From contig JAKFUF010000001.1 in NCBI GenBank assembly GCA_021732845.1, forward strand, positions 1-64,000: a stretch of 64,000 nucleotides of DNA. Direction: 5' to 3'. The position numbers were made by a program, and so were the translations under genes. The notes under the pieces were generated by a model. The model searched no databases and was not told where the DNA came from. It saw only the letters and a program-made list of their open reading frames with translations. Positions within the stretch are counted from its first letter, which is position 1. Every line of letters begins with the position of its first letter. Below are positions 44,086 to 53,019 of this stretch, in pieces. Source of the DNA: Planctomycetaceae bacterium. Its GTDB lineage: Bacteria; Planctomycetota; Planctomycetia; Planctomycetales; Planctomycetaceae.

Positions 44086-46335
44086 TCAGGGCACAATCAA
44101 CACGATTCTGAAGCCCACGTCGAAATGCCGCCGCGAGGGCATTTCTCCCATACGCTTTGCGGAACGACAACTGGGAGAATCGCTTTTGCAGCCTCCGCCT
44201 CGGGATACTCGTCGGATGTCGGCAATTCCCCGCGGATCCTTCCCGCCTGGCAACCGATCGTTAAATCCGTCCAGACACCATTCGTAGACATTTCCGTGCA
44301 TGTCCTTCAATCCCCACCGATTGGGCCGCAGCACGCCCACGGGATGCACAACGCCATCGGCGTTTTTACTGAACCAGCCATGTTCAGGCAGTTCCGCAGC
44401 ATTGGGCCCGAATCCATACGCCGTCGACGTACCGGCGCGGCAGGCATATTCCCATTCCGCTTCGGTGGGAAGGCGATAAGCGCCTTCTGCGGGCAGTCGT
44501 CCCTCTTTTTGCTCCTGCTGCGTCAGTTTCTCGCAGAATTCCACCGCGCTGTCGGGCTCACCGCTATGGCAGACACTGACGGCTGGGAATTTTTCGCCGC
44601 TGCTCACGGACGGTTTCCCCATCCACGGGCTGGTCTGCATCAGCGTCGTCCACTGCGCCTGCGTGACCTCTGTCTGCGACATCCAGAAGCCACGCGTCAG
44701 TGTGACACTGACGGGCTTCTCGTTCTTTCCGCCTTTTTCCGTGGTGGGACTGCCCATGATGAATTCACCCGCCGGGCACCAATGAAAGGTAATCGCGAGA
44801 CTGTCCAGCGTCCATTCGTCGCCGGGATTCATTCCCGCCACCGGCAATTTGCTGACGGGCTCTGCAGGGACAGGGGGCTTCTCCGGAAGGGTTACTGGTG
44901 GAACTGGCTTGGGAACAACAGCAGGTGCGGGTGGCGCGACCGATGGGACGGGTGTGACCATCGGCATTGGTTCGGGAGTCGTGCTTTCGACACGCTCCGG
45001 GTCCGTAGCGCCTTCCGGCTTTTCCGGCATCGGGGTGCCGGCGGCGCCTGTCGTAGAACCGGGATCGACAACGGTGAGGCCGGAATCTGGATCTTCGGTC
45101 TTGGGATGCGACTCAGTGTCCGAAACGCTTGAGCCCTTTTCTTCGGGAACGCTCGGGGGATTCGTCGGCAGGGCGGCAATCGGGTCGGCTTTGCGGTCCT
45201 TCCAATTCTTGAACTGAACGGCAGCAAACGCTCCGGCAACAACTAGCACCATCAAGGCGATCGAAGCCATCAGGCTCCATAACTGCCCGCGTCGAGAACG
45301 GGGTTCCGCGACGGCACTCGGTTTCAATTGATGCGTGCCCCGACTGCTGGCATCAATGGTCTCGGCGGCCGTGGGCCGTTTTCCGTAAAGCGCCGAAGTG
45401 TCTGTGGGAGAATACGGCCGATCCAGCTTCGGCGGGCGCGCTGCATTTTCCTGCGAGATCGCGTAATGATTCAGTGTCCCAAACGAGACTGCTGGTGCCG
45501 CGGTGCGGGCCAGCGTGTCTTCGATTTGCAAGGCCAACGTGCGCGCATCTGGCGTTCGCCGCTCGCGTGTCGGCTCCATCGCCGTGGCGATCAAATCCGA
45601 AACTTCAGGGGGAATGTCGGAGCGGATCGAATCCAGCCGGTCTGCCATCGCGTTGTGGGCCAGCTTCATGATCATCAGATGGACACTCTTGTCCTGAAAC
45701 GGCGGATTCCCGCTCAACAGGCAGTACGCTGTGGCTCCGAGCGAATAAATATCCGTGCGATGATCCAGGCGGTCGCAACGGCACTGCTCGGGGGACATGT
45801 ACGCCGGCGAGCCGACAACCCCGCTGACCGAACTGATCTCCGAGTTCTCCTCCCGGACCAGTCCAAAGTCCATCAGCAGAACGCGGCCAGATGCCGTCAG
45901 CATCAGGTTATGGGGCTTGATGTCGCGGTGGATCAGCCCGTGCGCATGCACTTCGGCAAGTCCATTCGCCGCGTCACGGATCCAAGTCAGCACCTGTCGC
46001 CAGTCCAGAGGCTCGGTTGAACCCTTCAACACCTGCGACAGGTCGTGCCCTTTGACAAACTGCATCACGATGTAGAGCAGGCCGTGCAGGTCGCCCGCGT
46101 CATAAATCGGAATGACATTTGGATGCTCGACCCGTGCCGCCAGCCGGGCTTCCTTCAGGAAGCGGTCGCGGTCGTGCGGTTCATGCTGAAGTCCGATCCG
46201 CGCGGTTTTGACCACCACGGATTTCTGCAGCACCTGGTGCTCGGCGAGATAGACATCGCCCATCCCGCCGCGGCCGATCAATCCGACGATGCGGCAGGCG
46301 CCGAGCACCATGCCCGCTGGCAGATCTCCCGTCAT
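44086..46335 (-). CDS. Membrane Ser/Thr protein kinase fused to an FGE-sulfatase-type domain
   Basis: 749 residues from the ATG at 46335. Kinase domain ~10-275: GRGGMG loop (21-26), HRDIKPHN (136-143), DFG (156-158), SPAYMSPEQ, all intact, so activity is likely. One membrane helix at ~352-374, then a Pro/Ser/Thr-rich stalk to ~500. Residues ~504-749 form a formylglycine-generating-enzyme-like (SUMF1) domain: WCPAGEFIMGSP, FWMSQTEVTQAQW, YRLPTEAEWEYACRAGT, DMHGNVYEWCLDG, RVSRGGGCKSD. Such fusions are typical of planctomycetes; the FGE part, outside the membrane, may bind ligand rather than act on sulfatases. The neighbouring secreted helical gene lies 99 bp upstream on the same strand. Confidence 0.93.
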   Translation of the reverse strand: MTGDLPAGMVLGACRIVGLIGRGGMGDVYLAEHQVLQKSVVVKTARIGLQHEPHDRDRFLKEARLAARVEHPNVIPIYDAGDLHGLLYIVMQFVKGHDLSQVLKGSTEPLDWRQVLTWIRDAANGLAEVHAHGLIHRDIKPHNLMLTASGRVLLMDFGLVREENSEISSVSGVVGSPAYMSPEQCRCDRLDHRTDIYSLGATAYCLLSGNPPFQDKSVHLMIMKLAHNAMADRLDSIRSDIPPEVSDLIATAMEPTRERRTPDARTLALQIEDTLARTAAPAVSFGTLNHYAISQENAARPPKLDRPYSPTDTSALYGKRPTAAETIDASSRGTHQLKPSAVAEPRSRRGQLWSLMASIALMVLVVAGAFAAVQFKNWKDRKADPIAALPTNPPSVPEEKGSSVSDTESHPKTEDPDSGLTVVDPGSTTGAAGTPMPEKPEGATDPERVESTTPEPMPMVTPVPSVAPPAPAVVPKPVPPVTLPEKPPVPAEPVSKLPVAGMNPGDEWTLDSLAITFHWCPAGEFIMGSPTTEKGGKNEKPVSVTLTRGFWMSQTEVTQAQWTTLMQTSPWMGKPSVSSGEKFPAVSVCHSGEPDSAVEFCEKLTQQEQKEGRLPAEGAYRLPTEAEWEYACRAGTSTAYGFGPNAAELPEHGWFSKNADGVVHPVGVLRPNRWGLKDMHGNVYEWCLDGFNDRLPGGKDPRGIADIRRVSRGGGCKSDSPSCRSAKRMGEMPSRRHFDVGFRIVLIVP

Positions 46336-46434
46336 GTTGCATCGCCTGTCTGTACGAATTGCACGCGAGGCCGCCGGATTCAACCGGCCCCCACAGAGTG
46401 AGAACCGTCAATGCGGATATCGCCGTTGTCCGGC

Positions 46435-47781
46435 TCACTCCGCCTTCGGCGCTTTTGACTCTTCAGCCGGCTTCTGCTTGTCCTTCGTCAGCTCCACAAT
46501 TGCGCCGATTGCCTGTTGAATTTCCGTGAATTTTCTTCCCAAGCGGGCGGGACCCAACTTCCGCGGGTCATCATCGGCAGAAAAGGTCTTGATCGACTCC
46601 TTCACCTCTGCGGCTGCCTGGACGAGTGCAGCCAGTTCGTTGCGCGATACCTCTGAGATTCCGCTCGCCAAAATCGTGGCCTGCAGTTCGTTGGAACGCG
46701 TCAGCAGAGCATAAGAATCTGCATAGGCCTTATCATAGCCTGGATTTTTGGTGTAATTGTGCTTCATTGCTTTGCAGAAGGAGTACACTGTTTTGGACAG
46801 CGTCTTCAGGGCCTCCAGCGCCTGCTGAGCCACGGGGTCGGCGGGAGCCTCGTGCTCATGATCTGCTGCGGCAGGCAGGCTGATGTCCAGTTTCACCAGC
46901 ATCCGCAGCAGCGCGTGCTCAACGCCTTCGAAAGTCTTGATCGTCACGTCACTGGCCCGTTTCTGCTCATCGGCCTCCCCGACAAATTCCACCACATGGT
47001 GTTCGACGTGGTGAATCTCGCTGGCAAACCCCTTCAGTTGTTCGATGGCCTCCTTTTGATCAGTGCCCAGCGCTTTGCGGATCTGCTTTGACAGTTGCAG
47101 CAGTTCGTACGCCTCCTGATAGGCTTCGGTAAAATCGGCTTTGTCCTGAAACCGCTTGTGCATCGACCAGCACATTTGGTTCGTGGCGTCCTCTAGCTTC
47201 TCCGCCAGTTGCGCCGGATCCAGATTCGCGACTTCTGCAGCCACCGCTGCCCGCTCCTTTTCGTCGACAGGATGCTCGCCCGTGCCATGCTTGTGGTCAT
47301 GACCATCGTCCCCGTCCTCCGCATGCTTGACCGGAAGGCCCATGATTTTCATCACGCGGTGAAGCGCGGCTTCGACCTCCTCCAACTTGCGGCTGCTTTT
47401 GTCCCCCTTGGGGCCGGCAAACTCCACAACATGGTTTTCGACGTGATGGATCTCGCTGTCGAATTCCTTGAGCGATTCCTCAATCTTCGCCCGCATCACG
47501 CCCGAGGGATCTGCTTTCATCATGGTATTGGCGAGTTGCAGCAGCTCGTAGGCTTCCTGGTACGCCTCCTGGTAGTCCGGCTTGTCGCCGTGCAGATCGT
47601 GCATCGCCCAGCAAAATTCATTGGTGGCGACCTTCAACGCCTTCAGCCCTTCCAGCGTTTCCCGGTTGAGCGGTGCCGGCGACTGGACAAGGAGGACGGG
47701 CACCGATCCATCTCGTGGAGCGTCAGCCACCTGGCCAGCGACGAGAGTCCAAAGAACAAGACACCCGCAATGAAGGATCAT
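46435..47781 (-). CDS. Secreted triple-repeat helical protein with HHVE motifs
   Basis: 448 residues from the ATG at 47781, chosen for the signal peptide (LHCGCLVLWTLVAGQVADA). Three repeats of ~110 residues (about 43-150, 191-302, 319-435), each with a CWAMH/CWSMH/CKAMK segment, an EAYQEAYELL or KAYADSYALL helix and, in the first two, HHVENHVVEF (112-121) or HHVEHHVVEF (257-266). A His/Asp-rich linker sits at 153-170. The repeats look like four-helix bundles with possible metal or haem ligands. I know no named family. The gene precedes the kinase-FGE gene on the same strand and may share its transcript. Confidence 0.75.
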   Translation of the reverse strand: MILHCGCLVLWTLVAGQVADAPRDGSVPVLLVQSPAPLNRETLEGLKALKVATNEFCWAMHDLHGDKPDYQEAYQEAYELLQLANTMMKADPSGVMRAKIEESLKEFDSEIHHVENHVVEFAGPKGDKSSRKLEEVEAALHRVMKIMGLPVKHAEDGDDGHDHKHGTGEHPVDEKERAAVAAEVANLDPAQLAEKLEDATNQMCWSMHKRFQDKADFTEAYQEAYELLQLSKQIRKALGTDQKEAIEQLKGFASEIHHVEHHVVEFVGEADEQKRASDVTIKTFEGVEHALLRMLVKLDISLPAAADHEHEAPADPVAQQALEALKTLSKTVYSFCKAMKHNYTKNPGYDKAYADSYALLTRSNELQATILASGISEVSRNELAALVQAAAEVKESIKTFSADDDPRKLGPARLGRKFTEIQQAIGAIVELTKDKQKPAEESKAPKAE

Positions 47782-48101
47782 GCCATTACCCTGAAGAATC
47801 AACGCCTTACCGACAGCGGTCAATGAACTGCCACTGTCGAAAGTCGCATGGAGAGCGGTGATAGTCGCGCCGGCTTGACAAAGTGGGTACCGCTTGACTG
47901 GTGGAGAGTGGGTGAAATGAGAATACACTCCGCAGTGTGAGAAGTCTAACGGATTGTTGAGCCTGGCAGCTCCGCAAACCCGTGGAGGGCATCATGTTTG
48001 ACAAGGGATGAAGGAATTTCGTCAGCCGCAACGACTCGCGACCGCTCGGTCTGGCGACCTGCTCGGCGTGATATGCCCATTCAGGCACCCCAGTACCGGC
48101 G

Positions 48102-48119
48102 TTTTTGATCGATCAAAAA
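48102..48119. promoter_or_regulatory. 18 bp perfect palindrome upstream of an outer-membrane protein gene
   Basis: TTTTTGATCGATCAAAAA lies 110 bp before the start at 48229, in the 447 bp divergent gap with the helical-protein gene. It is a candidate operator for a dimeric regulator. A perfect palindrome this AT-flanked could also act as a bidirectional terminator. Confidence 0.4.
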
Positions 48120-48228
48120 TATCGATCGCCCATAATCAAAACGCGCCCCCCAGTCGATAATTACAACGTCGCCAGAAGTCACAGCCGGTACATTCAGAAA
48201 TGCCGCGTTCCCTTCCGTCGGAGATGTC

Positions 48229-49116
48229 ATGACCTTTTCGCGGTGCATGGTCATTTTGTTCGCCTGTTTTATTCCCTTCGGTGTGGTCCGAGCGGAAGAG
48301 CCAGCATTCGAACCGGCGAAGGCTGTTGAAAGCCTCTTTGAATGGAACATTGGCAATTCAGACTGGACCTCTCCAGCCGTCGAACGTGATCGAATCGTCA
48401 CGGACCGGCCGCATATCAGCGAGGCCACCAGCACGGTTGGGCTGGGCCGGTTGCAGCTGGAGACCGGGTACACATTCTTCACGGATCAGTCTGGCGGCAT
48501 CCGGACGCAAACTCACTCATTCCCCGAACCGCTGCTGCGCTGGGGCATTTTCGCCGAATGGTTTGAACTCCGCTTGGGATACAATTACCTCGCCGACACT
48601 GAGAAGGCGGCTGGAACGACGATCCACCAATCGGGCAGCGACGATATGCTGCTCGCTGCGAAAGTCGCGCTGGTCAAGCAGCGAGGATGGCTGCCCGATC
48701 TTACCGTATTCCCGCAAATGCGGCTGCCGACAGGTTCGGATGTGTACTCGGCCGACCAGGCTCTTCCGGGCGTCAACATTGCCTATAGCTGGGCCGTCAC
48801 CCGGCTCGTCGAAATCGAATGCAACACCGTATTCAACAGGAAGCGAGACGATCTCGGGCACTTCTACCTTGAAACACTGCAGACTGCGAACATCGAGTAC
48901 GACCTGGGGGACCGCTGGATGGCGTTCACCGAATATCTCGCATTCGTCCCGTCTTCAGCCAGGTCCGGGGATGTGCAGTTCACCCATTATTTCCACTACG
49001 GCGTCCATTACTTCGTCCGGCCGAACCTGCAAGTTGACTTGCATGCGGCCGTGGGGCTCAATGAAGCCGCAGACGATCTGGCATTCAATGGCATCGGCCT
49101 GTCCTGGAAATATTAG
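48229..49116 (+). CDS. Outer-membrane beta-barrel protein (phenol-MetA/transporter-like family)
   Basis: 295 residues with a signal peptide (MVILFACFIPFGVVRA). After a short leader, VTDRPHISEATSTVGLGRLQ is the typical opening of PF13557-type barrels, followed by amphipathic beta strands ending in FNGIGLSWKY with a terminal aromatic. Such proteins are found in Gram-negative outer membranes and often lie near metal or hydrocarbon genes; function is not established. It is the only plus-strand gene of the metal island. Confidence 0.75.
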   Translation: MTFSRCMVILFACFIPFGVVRAEEPAFEPAKAVESLFEWNIGNSDWTSPAVERDRIVTDRPHISEATSTVGLGRLQLETGYTFFTDQSGGIRTQTHSFPEPLLRWGIFAEWFELRLGYNYLADTEKAAGTTIHQSGSDDMLLAAKVALVKQRGWLPDLTVFPQMRLPTGSDVYSADQALPGVNIAYSWAVTRLVEIECNTVFNRKRDDLGHFYLETLQTANIEYDLGDRWMAFTEYLAFVPSSARSGDVQFTHYFHYGVHYFVRPNLQVDLHAAVGLNEAADDLAFNGIGLSWKY

Positions 49117-49233
49117 CGCGAACCAGTGATTCGGGCGATTCGCTCTCCGTCAACCGGCTTTAAATCGCTACCGCTTCTACGACGAACCGCAGCCCTGCAA
49201 GAGTGCGGGACTGCGGTCCACGGAAAACGTCAA

Positions 49234-49530
49234 CTACCATCCATATCCGCCGCGATGATGATGGTGGTGGCCGTAGCCGCCTCCATACCCGGATCCACCG
49301 TGGCCATACCCGCCATGTCCGTAGCCCCCGTTGCCGTATCCACCGTAGCCGCCATGTCCATATCCACCGTGGCCATACCCGCCATGTCCGTACCCACCGT
49401 TGCCGTACCCACCGTTGCCGTACCCACCGTGCCCCCGGTGGTAATGGCCGCCATAGGATTGTGCATTCGCGGTTGTGCCGCCGAATGTCAGTCCGCCGAG
49501 TACCAGCATCAGTATTGCTAAGGTGCGCAT
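49234..49530 (-). CDS. Secreted Gly/Tyr/His-rich repeat protein
   Basis: 98 residues from the ATG at 49530. Signal peptide MRTLAILMLVLGGLTFGGTT, mature part from about residue 24, then about a dozen GGYGH/GGYGN units and a final GHHHHHRGGYG. The His and Tyr content fits a metal-binding or adhesive periplasmic peptide. The matching DNA is a run of CCACCGTANCC repeats prone to slippage. It lies beside the P-ATPases. Confidence 0.75.
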   Translation of the reverse strand: MRTLAILMLVLGGLTFGGTTANAQSYGGHYHRGHGGYGNGGYGNGGYGHGGYGHGGYGHGGYGGYGNGGYGHGGYGHGGSGYGGGYGHHHHHRGGYGW

Positions 49531-49772
49531 GATTAAGCCATCCTCTCGTCTGTGGTTGTTGTTACATGACTGCGACGGACCGACGATAGGGCAACTAACG
49601 TTCCACAAATGCGACATGGCGATGTGAAATGACATATCATTTTTGACTGTAATGGCTTGAGTTTAAAAATTACTGGCGTTGATCGGCTAATCAGCGATGC
49701 CGTTGCTGCGCTTTTGACAACACAGATCAATCGGATTGAAATTACTCGCTTCCGCGGCGGCAGGTCTTCGGA

Positions 49773-50617
49773 TTAAGACCGCGACGATTTTTCTGAGGAC
49801 GGGTATGCGAGCAGGCGAAGTGCATTGAATACGACGAGCAGCGTCGATCCTTCGTGAAGTAGAACCGCGCCTCCCATCCGCAATCCAAGGACCGTCGCAG
49901 GGACGAGAAACGCGATCATTCCGAGACTGCACCACAGGTTTTGACGGATGATGAGCCGCGTCTGGCGGCTCAATCCCACCGCAAATGGCAATTGGCTCAG
50001 ATCGTCCGCCATCAGCGCCACATCTGCCGTTTCGAGGGCGACGTCGGAACCCGCGGCCCCCATCGCGATCCCCACGGTCGCATTGTCCATCGCCGGAGCA
50101 TGATTCACACCATCGCCCACCATTGCGACGCCACCCTGCTGGCTAAATTTCTGGATGGCTCCGACTTTGTCGTCAGGCATCAAATTTCCCAATGCCTCGC
50201 CAATTCCCGCCTCCCTCGCGACGGCGTCCGCCACTTCCTGGCTGTCGCCGGAGAGCATGATCATTCGCTTGATGCCAAGCTCCCGCAAACGTGTGATCGT
50301 GACCTTTGCCGCCGCACGCGGGGTATCCATCAATCCCAGCACGCCGAGATACGCGTCGCCCCGGCGCACGATCATGGTCGTGCGTCCCTCCGCTTTCAGT
50401 TTGTCGACCGATTGGCGAAACACCTGCGGCAACGGCGGGCCTTTGATTTCCGCAAACAGGCTGTCCTTTCCGATATAGACGGCCTGACTGTCAACCGTGG
50501 CTTTGATCCCGCGACCAGTGATGCTTTCCACTTCATGGGGTTCGATGACCGTAGCGCCCTGAAGGCGTTCATTGCCGTCGCAAACATGTGGCAGTTGTTG
50601 AAGGTGGATTCATCCAA
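49773..50617 (-). pseudogene. C-terminal remnant of a second P1B-type ATPase
   Basis: Only the P/N-domain end and last membrane helices remain: QQLPHVCDGNERLQGATVIE, GRGIKATVDSQAVYIGK, GDGVNHAPAMDNATVGIAMG and GLRMGGAVLLHEGSTLLVVF. The HMA, actuator, CPC helix and DKTGT phosphorylation site are absent. GDGVNHAP has His where GDGVNDAP is normal. It ends right where the intact ATPase gene begins downstream, so a tandem pair has probably been partly deleted. Confidence 0.85.
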
Positions 50618-50636
50618 TGGCCTCGAACGGTTTTGA

Positions 50637-52820
50637 TCATGCTCGCAAAAGCCGCAAGCCGTTGGCGATGACCAGAAGCGATGTACCCATGTCGGCACCG
50701 ATTGCCGCCCAGAGCGTCGCATGACCGGTTAAGGTAAGAACGACAAAGATCGCCTTCATGAAAAGAGAGAAGCCAATGTTTTGGCGAATGATTGACAGGG
50801 CGGCCCGCGAATGCCGGATTAGCCAAGGCAATTTGGAAAGGTCATCGGACATCAGGGCAATGTCGGCCGTTTCGATGGCCGCATCACTGCCAGCGGCTCC
50901 CATCGCAATTCCCAATGTCGCCCTACCCATTGCGGGTGCATCGTTGACGCCGTCGCCGATCATGGCGACGCTGACGTAGATGTCGGTCAGATTTTCGACA
51001 GCAGCTACCTTATCGGCAGGAAGCAGTCCGGCGTGGATCGCGTCTATGCCGACTTGTTGTGCGATTCTTTGGGCGGTGCCCTCATTGTCCCCCGTCAACA
51101 TGACAAGATGCTTAATCCCCGCCTCGCGCAATTGCTGAAGCGCAAGCTTGGCGGCAGGGCGGACCTCATCGGTTAGGGCGATGAAGCCGCAAACATGGCT
51201 CTCATTGCCGATGATCACGACGGTGTGGCCAGTTGCCGACAAGGCTTCCAGTCGAAGACGAATCTCGGCAGTCTCCCGACCTAGTTCTTGAAGATAACGA
51301 GGAGATCCGAGCCAGTATTCCCGACCAGTGAAGGTGCCCTTAGCTCCTTTGCCTTGGACGATCTGAAAGTCGTCGGCCGGAACCGCTTCAACACCTCGAC
51401 TTTTGGCAAAGGCAACGATTGCTCGGGCCAACGGGTGATCGCTCCGTGTTTCCAGTGAAGCCGCGCGTTCCAGAAGCTCATTTTCATCATGCCCACTTAG
51501 AGGCACAACTTCGGATACGGCCGGTTCCCCCTTGGTGAGCGTCCCTGTCTTATCGAAGGCAATCGCTTTCAGCGAAGCGAGTGCTTCGATAAAGACCCCG
51601 CCTTTTATCAAGACTCCACCGCGTGATGCTGCGGCCAATGCCGCAACAATAGTCACCGGTGTAGATATGACGAGAGCGCATGGGCAGGCGATGACAAGAA
51701 GAACCAGGGCGTTGTACAGCCAATGATCCCAAGATCCCCCAAACAAAAACGGTGGAACCAGGAGAACTGCCGCCGCCAAACCCATGACTGCGGGCGTGTA
51801 GATACGGGCAAACCGCTCGACCCATTGCTCCGAGGGGGCACGTCGTGACTGGGCCGCTCCTACCATCCGAACGATTTGGGCAAGAGTGGTGTTTTGTGAC
51901 AACTTGGTGCATTCGATTTGCAACGCGCCGTCGCCATTGATTGTTCCCGCATAGACGATATCGCCCACATTTTTAACAACCGGCACGCTTTCACCAGTGA
52001 TCGGAGCCTGGTTCACATAGCTCGTCCCACCTACGACACGACCGTCCAATGGGACCTTCTCTCCAGGTTTAACAATGAAAATCGCACCGATCTCAACCAG
52101 ATCGGGATGAACCTCGCGTTCGCTCCCATCAGCCTGCTTCACGCTGGCAGATGGGGGCGTCAATTCCATCAGAGCAGCAATGGCACGACGCGCGCGACCC
52201 ACGCTCCACGATTCCAGCGCCAGCGAAAGGGCAAAGAGAAAGGACACAGTTGCCGCCTCGAACCACTCGCCGATTGAGACGGCTCCGACAACGGCGATGG
52301 TCATGAGCAAATTCATGTCCGGCCGAAGATTCAACGCTGATCGGCCGGCTTTCGGCAGCACGAACCACACACCGGAAAGGATGCTTAAGCCGTAGAGCAC
52401 CCGGACTCCCCAGGGAACTTCATGTGCGACGCCCAATCCTTCGGAGCCGAGCGCCCCTTGGATTCCTCCGGCGAGAGTTACATGAAGGAGCAACCCCGCG
52501 AGCGCAAGTATTCCGCTCGCCACGGTCAGTATAGTCCGCCCATGCAACTGCCAGAATCCCACGCCTTCGTCCGCCGAGTCCGACGTATCGCGCCAGGGCG
52601 ATGCACGCAGCCCGGCTTTTGCGACGGCATGAACGATCATCTCCGAGGACAGATTTCCATCTACCAGTTCGACGATCATCTTGCCGTTGAGAATGTCGAA
52701 GTCCAGTCGGTGTTCTCCGCCTACGATCGGGCCGAGTCGACTTTTCAATAAGTTGACTTCTTCGGCACAGTCCATCCCGTGGATTTTGAAGGACAAGGGC
52801 GCTTGTTGGCACTGTTTCAT
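50637..52820 (-). CDS. Heavy-metal P1B-type ATPase (ZntA/CadA-like)
   Basis: 727 residues, complete. N-terminal HMA-like domain with GMDCAEE (15-21), only one Cys, typical of a planctomycete/Cad-type subset. Eight membrane segments around the CPC motif (379-381, IACPCALVIS), phosphorylation site DKTGTLT (Asp423), GDGVNDAP in the hinge. It pumps soft or divalent metals (Zn, Cd, Pb or Co by family) out of the cytoplasm at the expense of ATP. The CPC motif does not by itself give the metal. It is downstream of the outer-membrane efflux gene on the same strand with a 199 bp gap, so a separate promoter is possible. Confidence 0.93.
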   Translation of the reverse strand: MKQCQQAPLSFKIHGMDCAEEVNLLKSRLGPIVGGEHRLDFDILNGKMIVELVDGNLSSEMIVHAVAKAGLRASPWRDTSDSADEGVGFWQLHGRTILTVASGILALAGLLLHVTLAGGIQGALGSEGLGVAHEVPWGVRVLYGLSILSGVWFVLPKAGRSALNLRPDMNLLMTIAVVGAVSIGEWFEAATVSFLFALSLALESWSVGRARRAIAALMELTPPSASVKQADGSEREVHPDLVEIGAIFIVKPGEKVPLDGRVVGGTSYVNQAPITGESVPVVKNVGDIVYAGTINGDGALQIECTKLSQNTTLAQIVRMVGAAQSRRAPSEQWVERFARIYTPAVMGLAAAVLLVPPFLFGGSWDHWLYNALVLLVIACPCALVISTPVTIVAALAAASRGGVLIKGGVFIEALASLKAIAFDKTGTLTKGEPAVSEVVPLSGHDENELLERAASLETRSDHPLARAIVAFAKSRGVEAVPADDFQIVQGKGAKGTFTGREYWLGSPRYLQELGRETAEIRLRLEALSATGHTVVIIGNESHVCGFIALTDEVRPAAKLALQQLREAGIKHLVMLTGDNEGTAQRIAQQVGIDAIHAGLLPADKVAAVENLTDIYVSVAMIGDGVNDAPAMGRATLGIAMGAAGSDAAIETADIALMSDDLSKLPWLIRHSRAALSIIRQNIGFSLFMKAIFVVLTLTGHATLWAAIGADMGTSLLVIANGLRLLRA

Positions 52821-53019
52821 GGATTCCCCACATAATCAGTGGCGGAGAGGGAACGCAAACGGAAACTGCTCACCTTCTCAGTAGTCGAGCGGAACTGATA
52901 ATCGTTTTATCGTTTTAGTACCTATTAACTTTCTCTAGAACATGGCGTACAGTCGCGGTCGTGCTCTTGCATTATCGCTTCGCTAGAGTCTCGAAGTTTC
53001 CTGACGCCGTGAGTATCGT

